Positions 23,557 to 34,170 of a stretch of DNA of 60,000 bases are shown here, in pieces; position 1 is the stretch's first letter; the number at the start of each line of letters is the position of its first letter. The position numbers and the translations under genes are program-made. The notes under the pieces are model-generated. The model searched no databases. It saw only the letters and a program-made list of their open reading frames with translations, and was not told the origin of the DNA. Source of the stretch: Owenia fusiformis (Eukaryota > Annelida > Polychaeta > Sabellida > Oweniidae); NCBI GenBank assembly GCA_903813345.2, contig CAIIXF020000011.1:14989754-15049753 (forward strand), in the 5' to 3' direction.

Positions 23557-24322
23557 AGTTGTAATTGTGACCAATTGAAATACAGGATGTACATAAAGTC
23601 TACAATTTCAATACTAAGTTACATAATTGTAAAGAGATTTTAAGAGCACCCTGTACTACATGTGTGATATTAACATTCCCAAAGGGAATTTGTAAGCCCA
23701 TGCCCTAATCAATATAAACATGTATACATCATTTTGTGAATACTTGTACAGTAAAACCTGCGAACAGGGAATGCTCTTGCAACAGGAGGAAAGTTTGATT
23801 GTTCAGAGGTTTTCCCTAAAGAGAGAATAAGCATATTTGTATATATGTGGGCATGTAAGAACTGAATTTCAAGTTCCATCGGCCCCATTTTATATAACTG
23901 ATAATCTAGAAGTTTGGATCATATTAATCCAAATCTTTTAGAATCAGATATTGACTTAATGACTTTAAACAATGGAATAAACAGTGTCACCAATATTCCA
24001 TATTCCTTGTTCACAGATAAATTTTCATAATTTGCCCAAAAATAGTGTTCCTTGTTCCCTGTTCACAGATTTTCCATACAGAGAGGGTCCGTTAACATGT
24101 GAGTCAATGGAAAAACATTCGGTTCTATCAAGAAGCATTTCTGGTCTATTTATGTAAATTTTATGAATATATACAGATATTTCTTTATACTGCTGTAAAT
24201 TAAATACATCACAGGCTCCAAATATCCAGCCCAAAAGGATATCATTGAGTTGAAATGTTTAGTTCCTCATCATTTTTCCGAATTTCTTTGACATAGTGTA
24301 ATCACATTATATAGACCAGACA
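23557..24322. other. Convergent intergenic region with MITE fragments
   Basis: This separates the plus-strand sulfotransferase from the minus-strand aminotransferase gene, whose 3' ends face each other. AATAAA occurs near 23970, too far out to be an obvious signal for the sulfotransferase. TACAGTAAAACCTG at 23747 is the left end of the MITE family also seen at 27368, 30256 and 37357. Fragments resembling its interior (GTTCACAGAT, GAGTCAATGG) appear near 24010-24115. Confidence 0.5.
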
Positions 24323-27300
24323 CTACAGTATCTTTTCTCTAGTTAAGTTCAGTACAAGTTCTCCTAAATGTTCATACTCCTTAAGTTCATTATATACATG
24401 AACAGAAATCCTCACATAAAGATGACCTTGTATTGCCTTTATGGGAACCTCAATGTTCTTTTCATAAAGATAGTTCTGAATAATTTCTGCTTTGGTGTAA
24501 TCCACAACCTCACAATGTTTGTATAATTCCAAAGGAAGCTGCACTGCAACCATTGTCCCAAACATTTCCAACGGGGCTAGGAAATTTGATTTCCATTTGT
24601 CTTTGAGAGTATTTGCAGCCATTTTGGCTAGATTGTAAAGATGGCAGTGTGTCGCTTTGGTATCTAAGGCATCCCAAAAGTCAAGGACCGTGTGTATTGA
24701 TAAGAGCGGAGAGTAGTCTCTAAGACCTGGAATTATGGATTGAATATTCAGGTTATTTCATTTCAAGAATACAATACAATACAAATACCATGTAATACTA
24801 TGAAATATAAGCCTGCAGGGCGGTCTACAGTATGTAGCATTTTTGGTTTTAATAACATACAGCTACTATGAAAATAAATGTTCATGAGTGCCACAATCAT
24901 TGACATCATAACTTACTCATGGGAATTCAATTTTCAGGTAAATTCTATTTTAATACATGTACATGTATGCCTACAGACTGCAGGATGTCTGGAAATGAAA
25001 TCCCCTTATTTTGGATTAATTTGCCCAAATATGTGGCAATCAATTTTGTTGTGTTTATTAGCAAATACATGTATGAAGGCAAGTCAATTCATCATTATTG
25101 AAAGTAATTCAAAAAATTCATTGTATTCCCAAAATTTTCAGAAAATTGCTTCCTTTTTGAAGAATATCTTGATTTTTAGGCCAACAAGGGAATAAATATA
25201 GCTGGATTGATGTTTTATCATTACACGTACATACCTGCCCATATAAACTCTGATATGAATCCCGATCCCAAACCATGTGATATAATAAGTGGTCTGGTCT
25301 GGTGCTGCCATCTTTGTTTCACATACATAACTGCTGCCCCCTTTGGGCTACATAACCATTTGTGGCAGTTTGAAACATAGAAATCTGGATCTAGATCATC
25401 AAGGTCAAGTGTCAGTGATCCCAATGCATGAGCGCCATCTATCAACACTGGAACCCCTCTAAAATGATAATGAAGGTGAAGATACATCAATTACATGAAA
25501 TGCTTTCTAAAAATAATTTTTCTAGATTTTATTACTTGGATATTGTGTTATGGAATAATTTTTAGACACCACAGCCTCTACTCTTTGTTGATCTGATATA
25601 ACTGGATAATACAGGGTTGTCCAAAAAGCAGTTAACTACAGTATGTTCTAACTTTTTGCATGTCATTTAAACTGGAAAACAGCAATTCCATGGAGAAGTA
25701 AATCACAAAATATGATTCCAAAGTCAAGTTTTCATGAATCTGAAAGTTATCAAAATATAATATTCATACAAGGCATTAACATGACAAAATGTCACCATCA
25801 AGTTGCTCACAATATTATTCTACATCCTGTAGTTATGTGTACATTGAGATTAAATAGAGCAGTAACACCTTGTAAAGTGAATATTCTCTGCCAAGAAAAA
25901 TGTTCAGTGTTGGTAGGTGTTCACTACAGAGAGGGTAATTTATAGAGAAATCAGTAGAGTATGAGGAGCGGAGGAAGAGTGTCCACTAGGGACAGGTGTT
26001 CAGTAGAGAGGTGTTCACTAAGACAGGTTTTACTGTTTTTCTGTTTTAATACATGCGCTTGTACCTGTTGTGGCAGATCTGTATAAGCTGCTTTATAGGA
26101 AGAATGAAAGGTGTGTTGCTTGGAATGTGGTCAAATATAGCCAACTTAGTACCTTCCTTCAATGTTCTGTCCACTAAATCAACTATCTGCAATATGATAT
26201 GTAATGTAATTAAGGAGAACTGACAGCCATTTTTCAAACCTGATACTTCATTGCCCGGGGGAACAATTTAGTAAAGATATTATTATGATATTCTCTTTGG
26301 ACCAAGTATTTCATTACAAAATGTACATAACGAATATTATTATGAGTAATTTTGTTACCAAATTGGTCCACTCCAGGCAATGGAGTATCAAGTTTGAATA
26401 ACAGCTTTCAATCCTCCTTGACATGTAATGGTTCATCAATTGTTCAGAAACATTCTTATTACAGTAATATGTTTAGCAATCTACACAAAGCGGTGAGAGC
26501 TGTAAGAAAATATTGAAAATGGAAAAATATTGATCTAAATCTAGTGATAGTTAGAAACATTTTATATCATAAACATATATTTTCAAGAATTGATCTAGTG
26601 AGCTTCATTTCATTTTATGGGTTTCATCAGTCCTCAAATAAATGTCAATATCTTAATTCAGCTTAAGGAGGATTGGCTCTCAGGATTGCAACTCGATATT
26701 TTCCACCAATGAAAACATCAAAATGTCGTTATTTTCTGAAATTATAACCCAATTTAAATTCTAAAAGATTCAAACTAATATCTCGATCTGAAGTTGACAA
26801 AATGGAGACTGTTTGAATTGAAATTTTGTATTCATGATGTGCCCATATATGGCAAAAATATCGATGTTGCACTATGGGAGCCATTCCTCCTTGAATTATG
26901 TATCATTTTGTATTATGTATACTGCTTTGTATTTTGTATCAAATGCACTGTTTATATTGATATGTTAATAAAATCAGAAATAAAAAATCAGTAGTTCTGT
27001 AAAATTGTCAGTAAAATTGGCTTTCTAGCAGAACAAAATACTCCGAAGCAAAGGAAACGTATCAAAAATATGAACACTGAGTCAAGATCGGACCATAGAA
27101 TTTCAGTTACTGCCTGGATGGAAGGGTGTGTACCTTGGAAAGTTAAATGGACACATTTTCCTATTATGATATCATTACAGCATCATTGTTATATGGAATG
27201 GCCATAGGGAATGACTAACCTGTTGTTGAGACTGAAGTGGTAGAATGACCTTCTCCTCTTGTATGGTTGCCCCAGTATTCTCACATACATGAGTGATGAG

Positions 27301-30300
27301 CTTTTTCACTGCACCTGTGATAAAAATTAACATTCAGACCATGAAATCTCATAAAATGTACATGTATATAGTAAAACCTGTGTATTGTGGAAGTGGAACA
27401 CATTTGGTATCTCTAAAAGGTGTTCCACTTGGGAGGTGTTCTATTTATAGAGGTTCATTTAACAGTAAGTCAGTTGGTCTTGAGACTCTAAAAAGTGTTC
27501 CACTTGGGAGGTGTTCCATTTATAGAGGTTCATTTGACATTAAGTTAGTTGGTCTTGGGACCCTGAAGTATTCAACTAACAGAGCCGTCCCACTAACAGA
27601 GGTGTTCTAATCAGAGGGGTGCTCCAATTTAAGAAGTGCTCTACTTTACAGCTTTCACTGTACATGTTCACTGGTATATCAATTTTGTTAAGAGGAAACT
27701 ATTTTTATTTATAGCTGCTGAAATTCTCTCGCCAGGACTACACTCACCATAGGTTAGGTTCAGCATATACACAGTCTCTCCTTTTTTGATGTTCTGGGAG
27801 CGCACAACACAATTTATAGCTGTTGTCACGTTCTGTATCAATACTAAATCACCTGGTGAACACCCTGTAGAAATAAAAAGAACATTAAACTATACTTAGT
27901 ACTCAGAAGGCCAAAACTACAATTTTTAAACACAGGCTAAATCAAAAACTCTGAGTCTGTTTATTCAAATACCTGGCTAATCTGAAAACCTTCCAATCCA
28001 AACACTTATCCGATCCCATTTTTTTCTCCCATTGACTTCCATGTTAAAAAAAACTCTGAAATCTGAACAACTCTGAATTCAAACAATGAACACTAATATT
28101 TAAAAAAATTAAGACTTAATGTGAACACTTTTCAAAAATATCACATACATTGTATTTCTTACAAAATTGCTCAAATATTTTCAATTTAACACTGATTTGT
28201 TATGATATCAAAAGTTATGAAAAAATAATATTGGTGTCAATCATAATGGGTCTTTCTAGCATGACTTAATTTATTTGAATTGAATTTTGGAATGCCATAA
28301 AGCTATGTGGTCAATAAAAATATTAATATTCATTGAAAATGCGTTTGTATTTTTTCAAATTCCAGAATCTTGCTGATGCAAAAATCTTGAAATCTGAACA
28401 CCTAATCAAATCACTTTAGCGAGTCCCAATAGCACTCAGATTAGACAGCTCGGTTATACTGTACATATATTTTCTCTGTTCAAATCTCTATTAAACCCAT
28501 CCCATACTGACAAGATAAAATCGTAAAGTCATAAACCTAAAATATTTCAGTACTAGTTAAATGTCCAAAGTTGGAAAAGAAACATCCAGCAAGTTCTAGC
28601 CAATAATGTCATTTCTGTTGAAAATAGCAGCCATTTTGAACTGAGTTGCAATTTGAACTTTTTAACAAGAAGTTGCAACTTGAACTTTTTGGCTATTTCA
28701 AATTAAGAAGCCACTTTGGATACAAGATCAAAGGAGGCCAAACACAGCCCCCATGGTCTAAATAAAAAAAACTGATTTGATTTCTAAATGTTTTTGCAAA
28801 GTAATAGAACACCTTGGAATAATGGAATACTGGATGGTTATTTTGAACTATAATTTAAAGATGCCTTATGTGTTCAATCTAAAATATGGATGTACATATT
28901 GTATATTACCTACAAAGCTAGCCATACGCCTGGTGACATGTACAAGGTGGGGTAATAACTCTCTGTCAAAAAACCTAAGAGGTTGACGTTCAGTGTGACG
29001 CTGCCACTTCTAGAAATGAAATAAACAAAAATCAAATTCTTTTTTCCCCTTGTAATGAGTTTTTCATCAAAATATTTAGGCAATTCCTTCTAGATATTTG
29101 TATACTGTTTATCAAATATGTTATCTAATGGGACAAGGTCATTATTCAGCTGGTGTGGGCCCTGACTGCATGGCCAAAACTATGTGTCTTGGGAGGAGGG
29201 AAAATAAATTACACTTTCAAGTCTTTCAAATAATTTTTTGAAGAAGGGAGGGGCCAATCTGAGGCCAATCAATGCAATCATGCTACAAATATTCTGATGA
29301 TACTGAAACTTAGAAAGAGATACATACCACTGGTGGATCCAGAAAATTTTGGGCCCCTAAAACCAAAGATTGGGGCAATATTTTGAAAATTCAAGGCCCA
29401 TATTTTGATAATTTGGCCTAAAAAAGGCCCATTTTTGAAGCCCTACAAAATCTTTGAGCTCAAATACTTTTGGGGCCCTAAATTCTTTTCTGGGCCAACA
29501 AGAGGGGGGGGTGGTGGATCCGTCAGTGCATACATATACATAGAGATTATTTACCTGGGCTACATCAAGAGCCTGGCTCAACGTTCCCCCAAATGCACCA
29601 TGGTTGAGGAACACACACTCCTACAATCACTAAAAAGTTCAGTACTTTTTTCAACTGTTAAGAGAAATAGTATGAGCAGAATGAATTGCAGTGATCTCCC
29701 CCATTAAAACAAGTGTGCGCAGCACCCACCTGAGATTTTGAAAATAGGCTTGCACCCATCTGAAAATCCATTCGCACCCACTTGAAAATGAGAAAAAAAC
29801 ATGAAAAATTGGCATATTTTGACCAATTTTGGTCTGAATCTTGAAAATGAGAATTTTGCACCCACCTGAGAAAAAATCCTGGGGAGATCACTGAATTGGT
29901 TTCAGATTAATTATTTTAGATATGTTTCTATGCATAATACAAGCATGTAAACATTTATTATAAGATTCACTTTATCTCTTAAAAGCCCATGTCTTAACTA
30001 CTGTAGCAGTTGCACAACATGCATTTCCCACCGACTCCTGAAGGAAAACCCTTAATCTATATATTGTATATGGGCTAACCAGGGGGGGGGGGTGTGCAGG
30101 CCTCTTCTCGAGCCAATCCCCATTGATTTCATTCATGGTGCTCTGACAAAAGAGAAGCTAACCTTTAAATACAAGCTATGATGATGGAGACTTTTTTTTT
30201 GTTGGGTTTCTAATATTAGCACCCCCTTGAAAAAATCATGGCCCCTGGATCCATATACAGTAAAACCTGTATAAAGTAAACACCTATGGAGCCACAAAAA

Positions 30301-31471
30301 GTGTTCACAGTAGGTGTTCACTACAAAGAGGGGATTCATACAAGAGTCAATGTGTCGTGCAGTGGCATTCACTGGACACAGGTGTTCACTAAAGAGAGGT
30401 GTTCACTCAGATGATTTTACTGTACCAACAAATATTTACAAAATAAGCTTTCAAATCTCTTACCTTATCCAGCAAGAAATGTTTCTCCCTCAATTTTTGG
30501 CCAAATTGTGGAGGATTTTTCCTGTATTCGTCAAAACTTGGAGTATCAAATGGTAAAGATGGGGGAACATAGGCCTCCTATATAATGTAAAATCATTGTT
30601 GCATTGAGTAATAAACCATGCTTTCAGAAGGATACTGTACAGATACATGTAGGATTTCTGGCAATATTTAATTTTTTTTCATTAATGAGCAATTAAACTC
30701 AAGAAATCTGCATGACTCATTGTTCTACAACCATTCATACATGATATTCAGTATACGGTAGAATAGTAGAATGATGTAGAGCCATTGACAAAGTTATGGT
30801 CAATTGTTTGACCATTTAGAAACTCAACTTGTGGACTTACTACATGTAGCCCCGTTAATAGCTGTAAAGTAACTTTTGAAAGGGAATGTTAACTATAGGA
30901 GTGTTGCAAATGTAGAACAGAAAGCTCAAAATTGTACTGTATAAAGACTCTGGATAGCAAGTTGCTACTACAGCTCAGCTATGATGGTTAGGACTTATGG
31001 CCCACCCTATGGCTCAACTGTAGAGCATCACACTTTGGAGCTCAAGGTCCTGGGTTTGATTCCATCACACAGCATTGAATGTGGCTTGTTACAGTACAGC
31101 TTCCTTGGGCTGCCCTCGCGTATTACATGTACATCGGTGTCAGATGTGGAATTCACCCTTGTGTGTATCCTGGGTGACAATGGGCATTGTCCTTCAGGGG
31201 AATGAGTGGATGAACGGAAAGTTGGAAGTTCTCCATAATCTATCAATAGAGTTAAGTACACGGGGAGACTTCCCACTATCCCTGCCTGAGTGATAAGTCA
31301 TTACATTGGCTTTCTTTTATACATGTACATGTACACGTACATGTACATGTATGTCTCGGTTAGGCTACACCGCACCATCAATTTATTAAATGAACTTACA
31401 TCTGGCAGGCTGACCAATTCCTCCACATTTGATGCATGAAATGATCCAAAATCTCTTTTTGTAGCTGCCAT
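24323..31471 (-). CDS. Isopenicillin-N-epimerase-like PLP enzyme (aminotransferase class V)
   Basis: Pyridoxal-phosphate enzyme of the aminotransferase class-V family, closest in my recognition to 'isopenicillin N epimerase-like' proteins of marine animals; the animal substrate is unknown to me. Nine exons form one uninterrupted frame of 437 residues: 31400-31471, 30464-30577, 29555-29620, 28910-29009, 27748-27864, 27220-27314, 26065-26186, 25235-25458 and 24323-24726. Every junction has GT/AG and matching phases (0,0,0,1,1,0,2,1). It starts MAATKRDFG. Motifs: LNHGAFGGT (about residues 67-75), GDLVLIQNVTTAINCV, IDGAHALGS with the cofactor-pairing Asp near 236, SNCHKWLCSPKGAAVMYV with the Schiff-base Lys near 262, and GLRDYSPLLSI near 305. 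Length is normal for the family. There is no signal peptide, so it is probably cytosolic. Introns are loaded with MITEs but the coding sequence is intact. Confidence 0.9.
25839..26040. mobile_element. MITE fragment, CAGTAAAACCT family (intronic)
   Basis: The right end reads GGTGTTCACTAAGACAGG then TTTTACTG at about 26020-26037, and the interior has the family words GTTCACTACAGAGAGG and GTGTCCACTAGGGACAGG. The left end is degenerate. It lies in the intron between coding exons 26065-26186 and 25235-25458. Confidence 0.6.
26662..26895. mobile_element. MITE, AAGGAGGATTGGCTC family, copy 1 (intronic)
   Basis: Terminal inverted repeats CTTAAGGAGGATTGGCTCTC and GGGAGCCATTCCTCCTTGAA enclose ~190 bp. 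It is similar along its length to 33316-33623, including GCCCATATATGGCAAAAATA and GATGTTGCACT. Confidence 0.8.
27368..27663. mobile_element. MITE, CAGTAAAACCT family, with internal duplication
   Basis: From TAGTAAAACCTGTGTATTG to TTTCACTGTACATG. It contains two tandem copies of an ~80-bp stretch (GTGTTCCACTTGGGAGGTG, then TATAGAGGTTCATTT, then AGTTGGTCTTG). It lies in the intron 5' of coding exon 27220-27314. Confidence 0.7.
29328..29528. mobile_element. MITE with ACTGGTGGATCC ends
   Basis: CACTGGTGGATCCAGAAAAT at the left and GGTGGTGGATCCGTCAGTG at the right form inverted ends. The interior has complementary GGGGCC/GGCCCC-type runs. This is the general form of hAT-like non-autonomous elements. 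It sits just outside coding exon 29555-29620. Confidence 0.75.
29689..29893. mobile_element. MITE with CAGTGATCTCCCC ends
   Basis: Inverted ends CAGTGATCTCCCCCATTA and TCCTGGGGAGATCACTG bound ~205 bp. The interior repeats GCACCCAYCTGA three to four times. It lies in an intron of the aminotransferase gene. Confidence 0.8.
30256..30424. mobile_element. MITE, CAGTAAAACCT family, complete copy
   Basis: TACAGTAAAACCTGTATAAA and GATGATTTTACTGTA are inverted ends with flanking TA, the arrangement of Tc1/mariner-type MITEs. The interior has GTGTTCACAGTAGG and GTGTTCACTACAAAGAGGG. It lies in an intron, directly 3' (in plus coordinates, left) of coding exon 30464-30577. Confidence 0.8.
30995..31305 (+). 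mobile_element. tRNA-derived SINE
   Basis: The head carries pol III promoter boxes with tRNA-like spacing: TGGCTCAACTGTAGAGC (A box, about 31010-31026) and GGTTTGATTCC (B box, 31053-31063). It continues into a tRNA-unrelated body with CTTCCTTGGGCTGCCCTCG and GGTGACAATGGGCATTG, ending near 31300. It lies in the first intron of the aminotransferase gene, in antisense orientation. An ACATGTACATGT microsatellite follows at about 31319-31351. Confidence 0.75.
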
Positions 31472-31995
31472 CTCTATGGATTATGAATGATACTGATCAT
31501 AAGAACTAGAGTACAGGTCAAATCTGGAATTGGATTTGTTTTCATAAAATTTTTTTCATAAATTTCATAAACCATCTTCTAAAAAGTGACAAAATCCTAG
31601 TTTGACCAATTTGCTCTGAGGTTATTATATAAGGCAAAATTCTAAGTACATATACTTACTTGTATTAATGGTAAACAACTGCAAATTAAAGTCAAAGTCA
31701 AATCCTTTGGAATGTTTCAAATTACTACCGGATGTGCTTCGTGCTGGATTACGCTGATCTCCACTCCACTTTTATTTTCTGTCGTCTATTAGATATAAAA
31801 ACAAGCACATTAGGAATTGAAACACTTGGGGTAAGTACATAAAAGATTTTTGATTCACATATATTCATATATATTTTGTCAACAATAACCTTTTGTCACA
31901 ATCACTGAAGTATTTTTGATTTAGATCTACCCCTGGTTTGTCAACCGGAAGTCAGAGATATACAGCTTAGCCTACTTATGTCCTCTACTCCAGGT
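31472..31995 (-). promoter_or_regulatory. Presumed 5' UTR/promoter region of the aminotransferase gene
   Basis: Upstream of the start codon I see no TATA box. ACCGGAAGT at 31944-31952 matches the ETS-factor consensus and TACCGGATGTG near 31724 is a related core, as often found in promoters of widely expressed genes. The exact transcription start cannot be placed. Confidence 0.35.
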
Positions 31996-32126
31996 CACAG
32001 GATCTTGTAGCACCTTATATGGTATTGTTTATGATGACTGATATGGGGCTTTATATAGAGAGTATTATTATACTATAGGGCCTATCATAGTGCTCATCTC
32101 ATATCATAGTGCTACATGTCTCTGTG
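31996..32126 (+). repeat. Dispersed ~135-bp repeat, copy 2
   Basis: Partner of 17066-17200: CACAGGATCTTGTAGCAC to GCTACATGTCTCTGTG, with a somewhat different middle. Confidence 0.85.
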
Positions 32127-32401
32127 CTCCAGGTACCTTGGATTCGTAGGTAATTCGTATGGCGATATACACTAACTATCTTATTTACTTCTGTTTCAGT
32201 CTCGACAGAGTCCTGTGACCGAGACCATTTTCTTTGTTTTGGTCGCTCATACCATGGTCTCTACCACTGATAGAGCCCATGCTCATACAAAAGGCGACTA
32301 TTTACATTGTATTTCAAAACACGAACATTATAGCGCTAGCTATGCATATATAATATTTCTTGCTTCTATTGATTCCAACACCACAAGAAAAAGGAAAAAA
32401 G

Positions 32402-32803
32402 TAGAGTCCATTTCACTGCTTCATTGCGTCAGTAGAACGGCAAAAATAAGAAATTGGGAGACCATTGTGCAATAATATATGGAAAAGTATATTCATAATG
32501 TACATGAATGACATTTGTATATTTCAGATTTTTTAGTTTTTTTGTGCAATAAGCCTGTGCCGTCTTGTAATTTGAAGAATTTCAGCCATGTTAATCTTAT
32601 TGAATAACATGGCAGAGAAGCATCCAAATATAAGAGGCCACATACTTTACAGTGTATAAGCTAAACTAAAAGCAATCCAAGATATACAAATGTCATTCAT
32701 GTACAATGGGAATATATTTTTCTATATATTATTGCAAAATTATATTTTGATTTCTTATTTTTTAGCTTTTACTGACGAAGTTAAACAGTGAAATGGACTC
32801 TAG
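32402..32803. mobile_element. Foldback element with ~120-bp arms, core shared with 46.9 kb
   Basis: The left arm (TAGAGTCCATTTCACTG through TGTACATGAATGACATTTG at about 32514) is repeated inverted at about 32682-32803. The ~150-bp core (TTCAGCCATGTTAATC, AACATGGCAGAGAAGCATCC, ATATAAGAGGCCACA) reappears in opposite orientation at about 46930-47045, where the inverted arms have a different sequence. No coding region. Confidence 0.8.
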
Positions 32804-32934
32804 TGATAATTTTGATGTAAAATACAAAACATATCGAAATCAGTATTTATCATCTGCAAGTACCGTCAATTGATACTGACCAGTGAACTAAGTACATAGA
32901 GTTAGGAATTGATTTTCTACATATGCCCTGTCAA

Positions 32935-33219
32935 CCCTCACGTATTAGGCATGATTGTCACGCATTTGCTGGAAAAAATAAAATCACGCATTAGATCTAT
33001 GTTGATATTTTAAAAAATTTGCTTTTTTATAAAATGCCAATACGGTAAAAAACAAACTTCAGAAAAAGCGAACGCATTTCGTTTAGACTTTTCACTAGAA
33101 ATCGGTATATGTTACGCATTTGCTTCGAAATATGTGTATATGTCAGGCATTTGCTTCGAAATATTTTGTACCTACTGTACCAAGTCACTCATGTTAAGTG
33201 TTCCCAAGTTGACAGGCCT
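32935..33219. mobile_element. MITE with CCTGTCAACC ends, copy 1
   Basis: GCCCTGTCAACCCTCACG at the left and CCCAAGTTGACAGGCC at the right are inverted. The interior repeats GCATTTGCTTCGAAATAT. A shorter relative is at 35698-35847. Confidence 0.7.
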
Positions 33220-33315
33220 GCTACATGTACTTTAGACAAAGGCTTTTAAAAGGGTGATAGAATTAATTTTTAAATAAAGAGGGCAGTGCAGCCGAGCTGC
33301 ATTCATTCATATTTC

Positions 33316-33623
33316 TCCGAGGAAGATTGGCTCCCAGGATCGAAAGTTGATATCTTCCAACAATGAAAACTTCGAAATGTTGTTATTTTCTGAAATTATT
33401 AACGACTATAAATTCAAAATAAACAGTCCAAAAGATTCAAACCAATATTTCGATCATTTCATGTACGTTTTGGAATTTTTCGTTTAGAAATAAGTCCAAA
33501 ATTCACGATTCAAATATTGAAGTGAACAAAATGGTGACTGTTTGAATTCGAATTTTGTAATTATGAGATGCCCATATTTGGCAAAAATATAGATGTTGCA
33601 CTCTGGGAGCCAATTCTCCTTGA
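33316..33623. mobile_element. MITE, AAGGAGGATTGGCTC family, copy 2
   Basis: Inverted ends TCCGAGGAAGATTGGCTCCC and GGGAGCCAATTCTCCTTGA; full-length relative of 26662-26895 with an extra ~70 bp in the middle. Confidence 0.8.
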
Positions 33624-33629
33624 TATTTC

Positions 33630-33838
33630 TCCAAGGAGGATTGGAAGCCAGGGTTCCAACTCGATATTCTTTAATCTCCAATCGATGCAGTAGTTTCCAT
33701 TCCTGCCTGTTTATTTTTATGGCTGCAAGGAGAATGGCCAATATTCTTGATTGAATTTTGTATTCATAAGATGACTACTTGATACCCTTATATGGAACAG
33801 AATATTGATTGGTGTCCCTGGGAGCCAATCCTCCTTGA
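33630..33838. mobile_element. MITE, AAGGAGGATTGGCTC family, copy 3
   Basis: Starts TCCAAGGAGGATTGGAAGCC six bases after copy 2 ends, and closes with CTGGGAGCCAATCCTCCTTGA-type end at 33838. Its interior differs from the other two, so the copies share ends more than bodies. The head-to-tail pair could reflect insertion of one copy beside the other. Confidence 0.75.
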
Positions 33839-34170
33839 TATTTCTCTTTAGTTTAATAGATTCAATGTTAGTGCCATCTTTATATCGGCCCAAAACCTAT
33901 ATGCATATGACTCTGACAATCTTCCTAAACAAGTGGAGGAATAAGCGTTTAAACGTTTATGTACATGTTGTAGCGAAGACATTATTATAGTGATATAGTA
34001 GAATAGTGATTAGCAATATGTAATTTTGATCACAGAATTTTTTGTTTTTGTACTTCCAGATGTGATATTCTGTAAATGAGAAAATGAGTGCTTCAGAAAC
34101 ATAGAAGGCCAGTCATCCATATAATATTGTGACATTATATAACAGAAACCATATCATTTCAAGGAATAAA

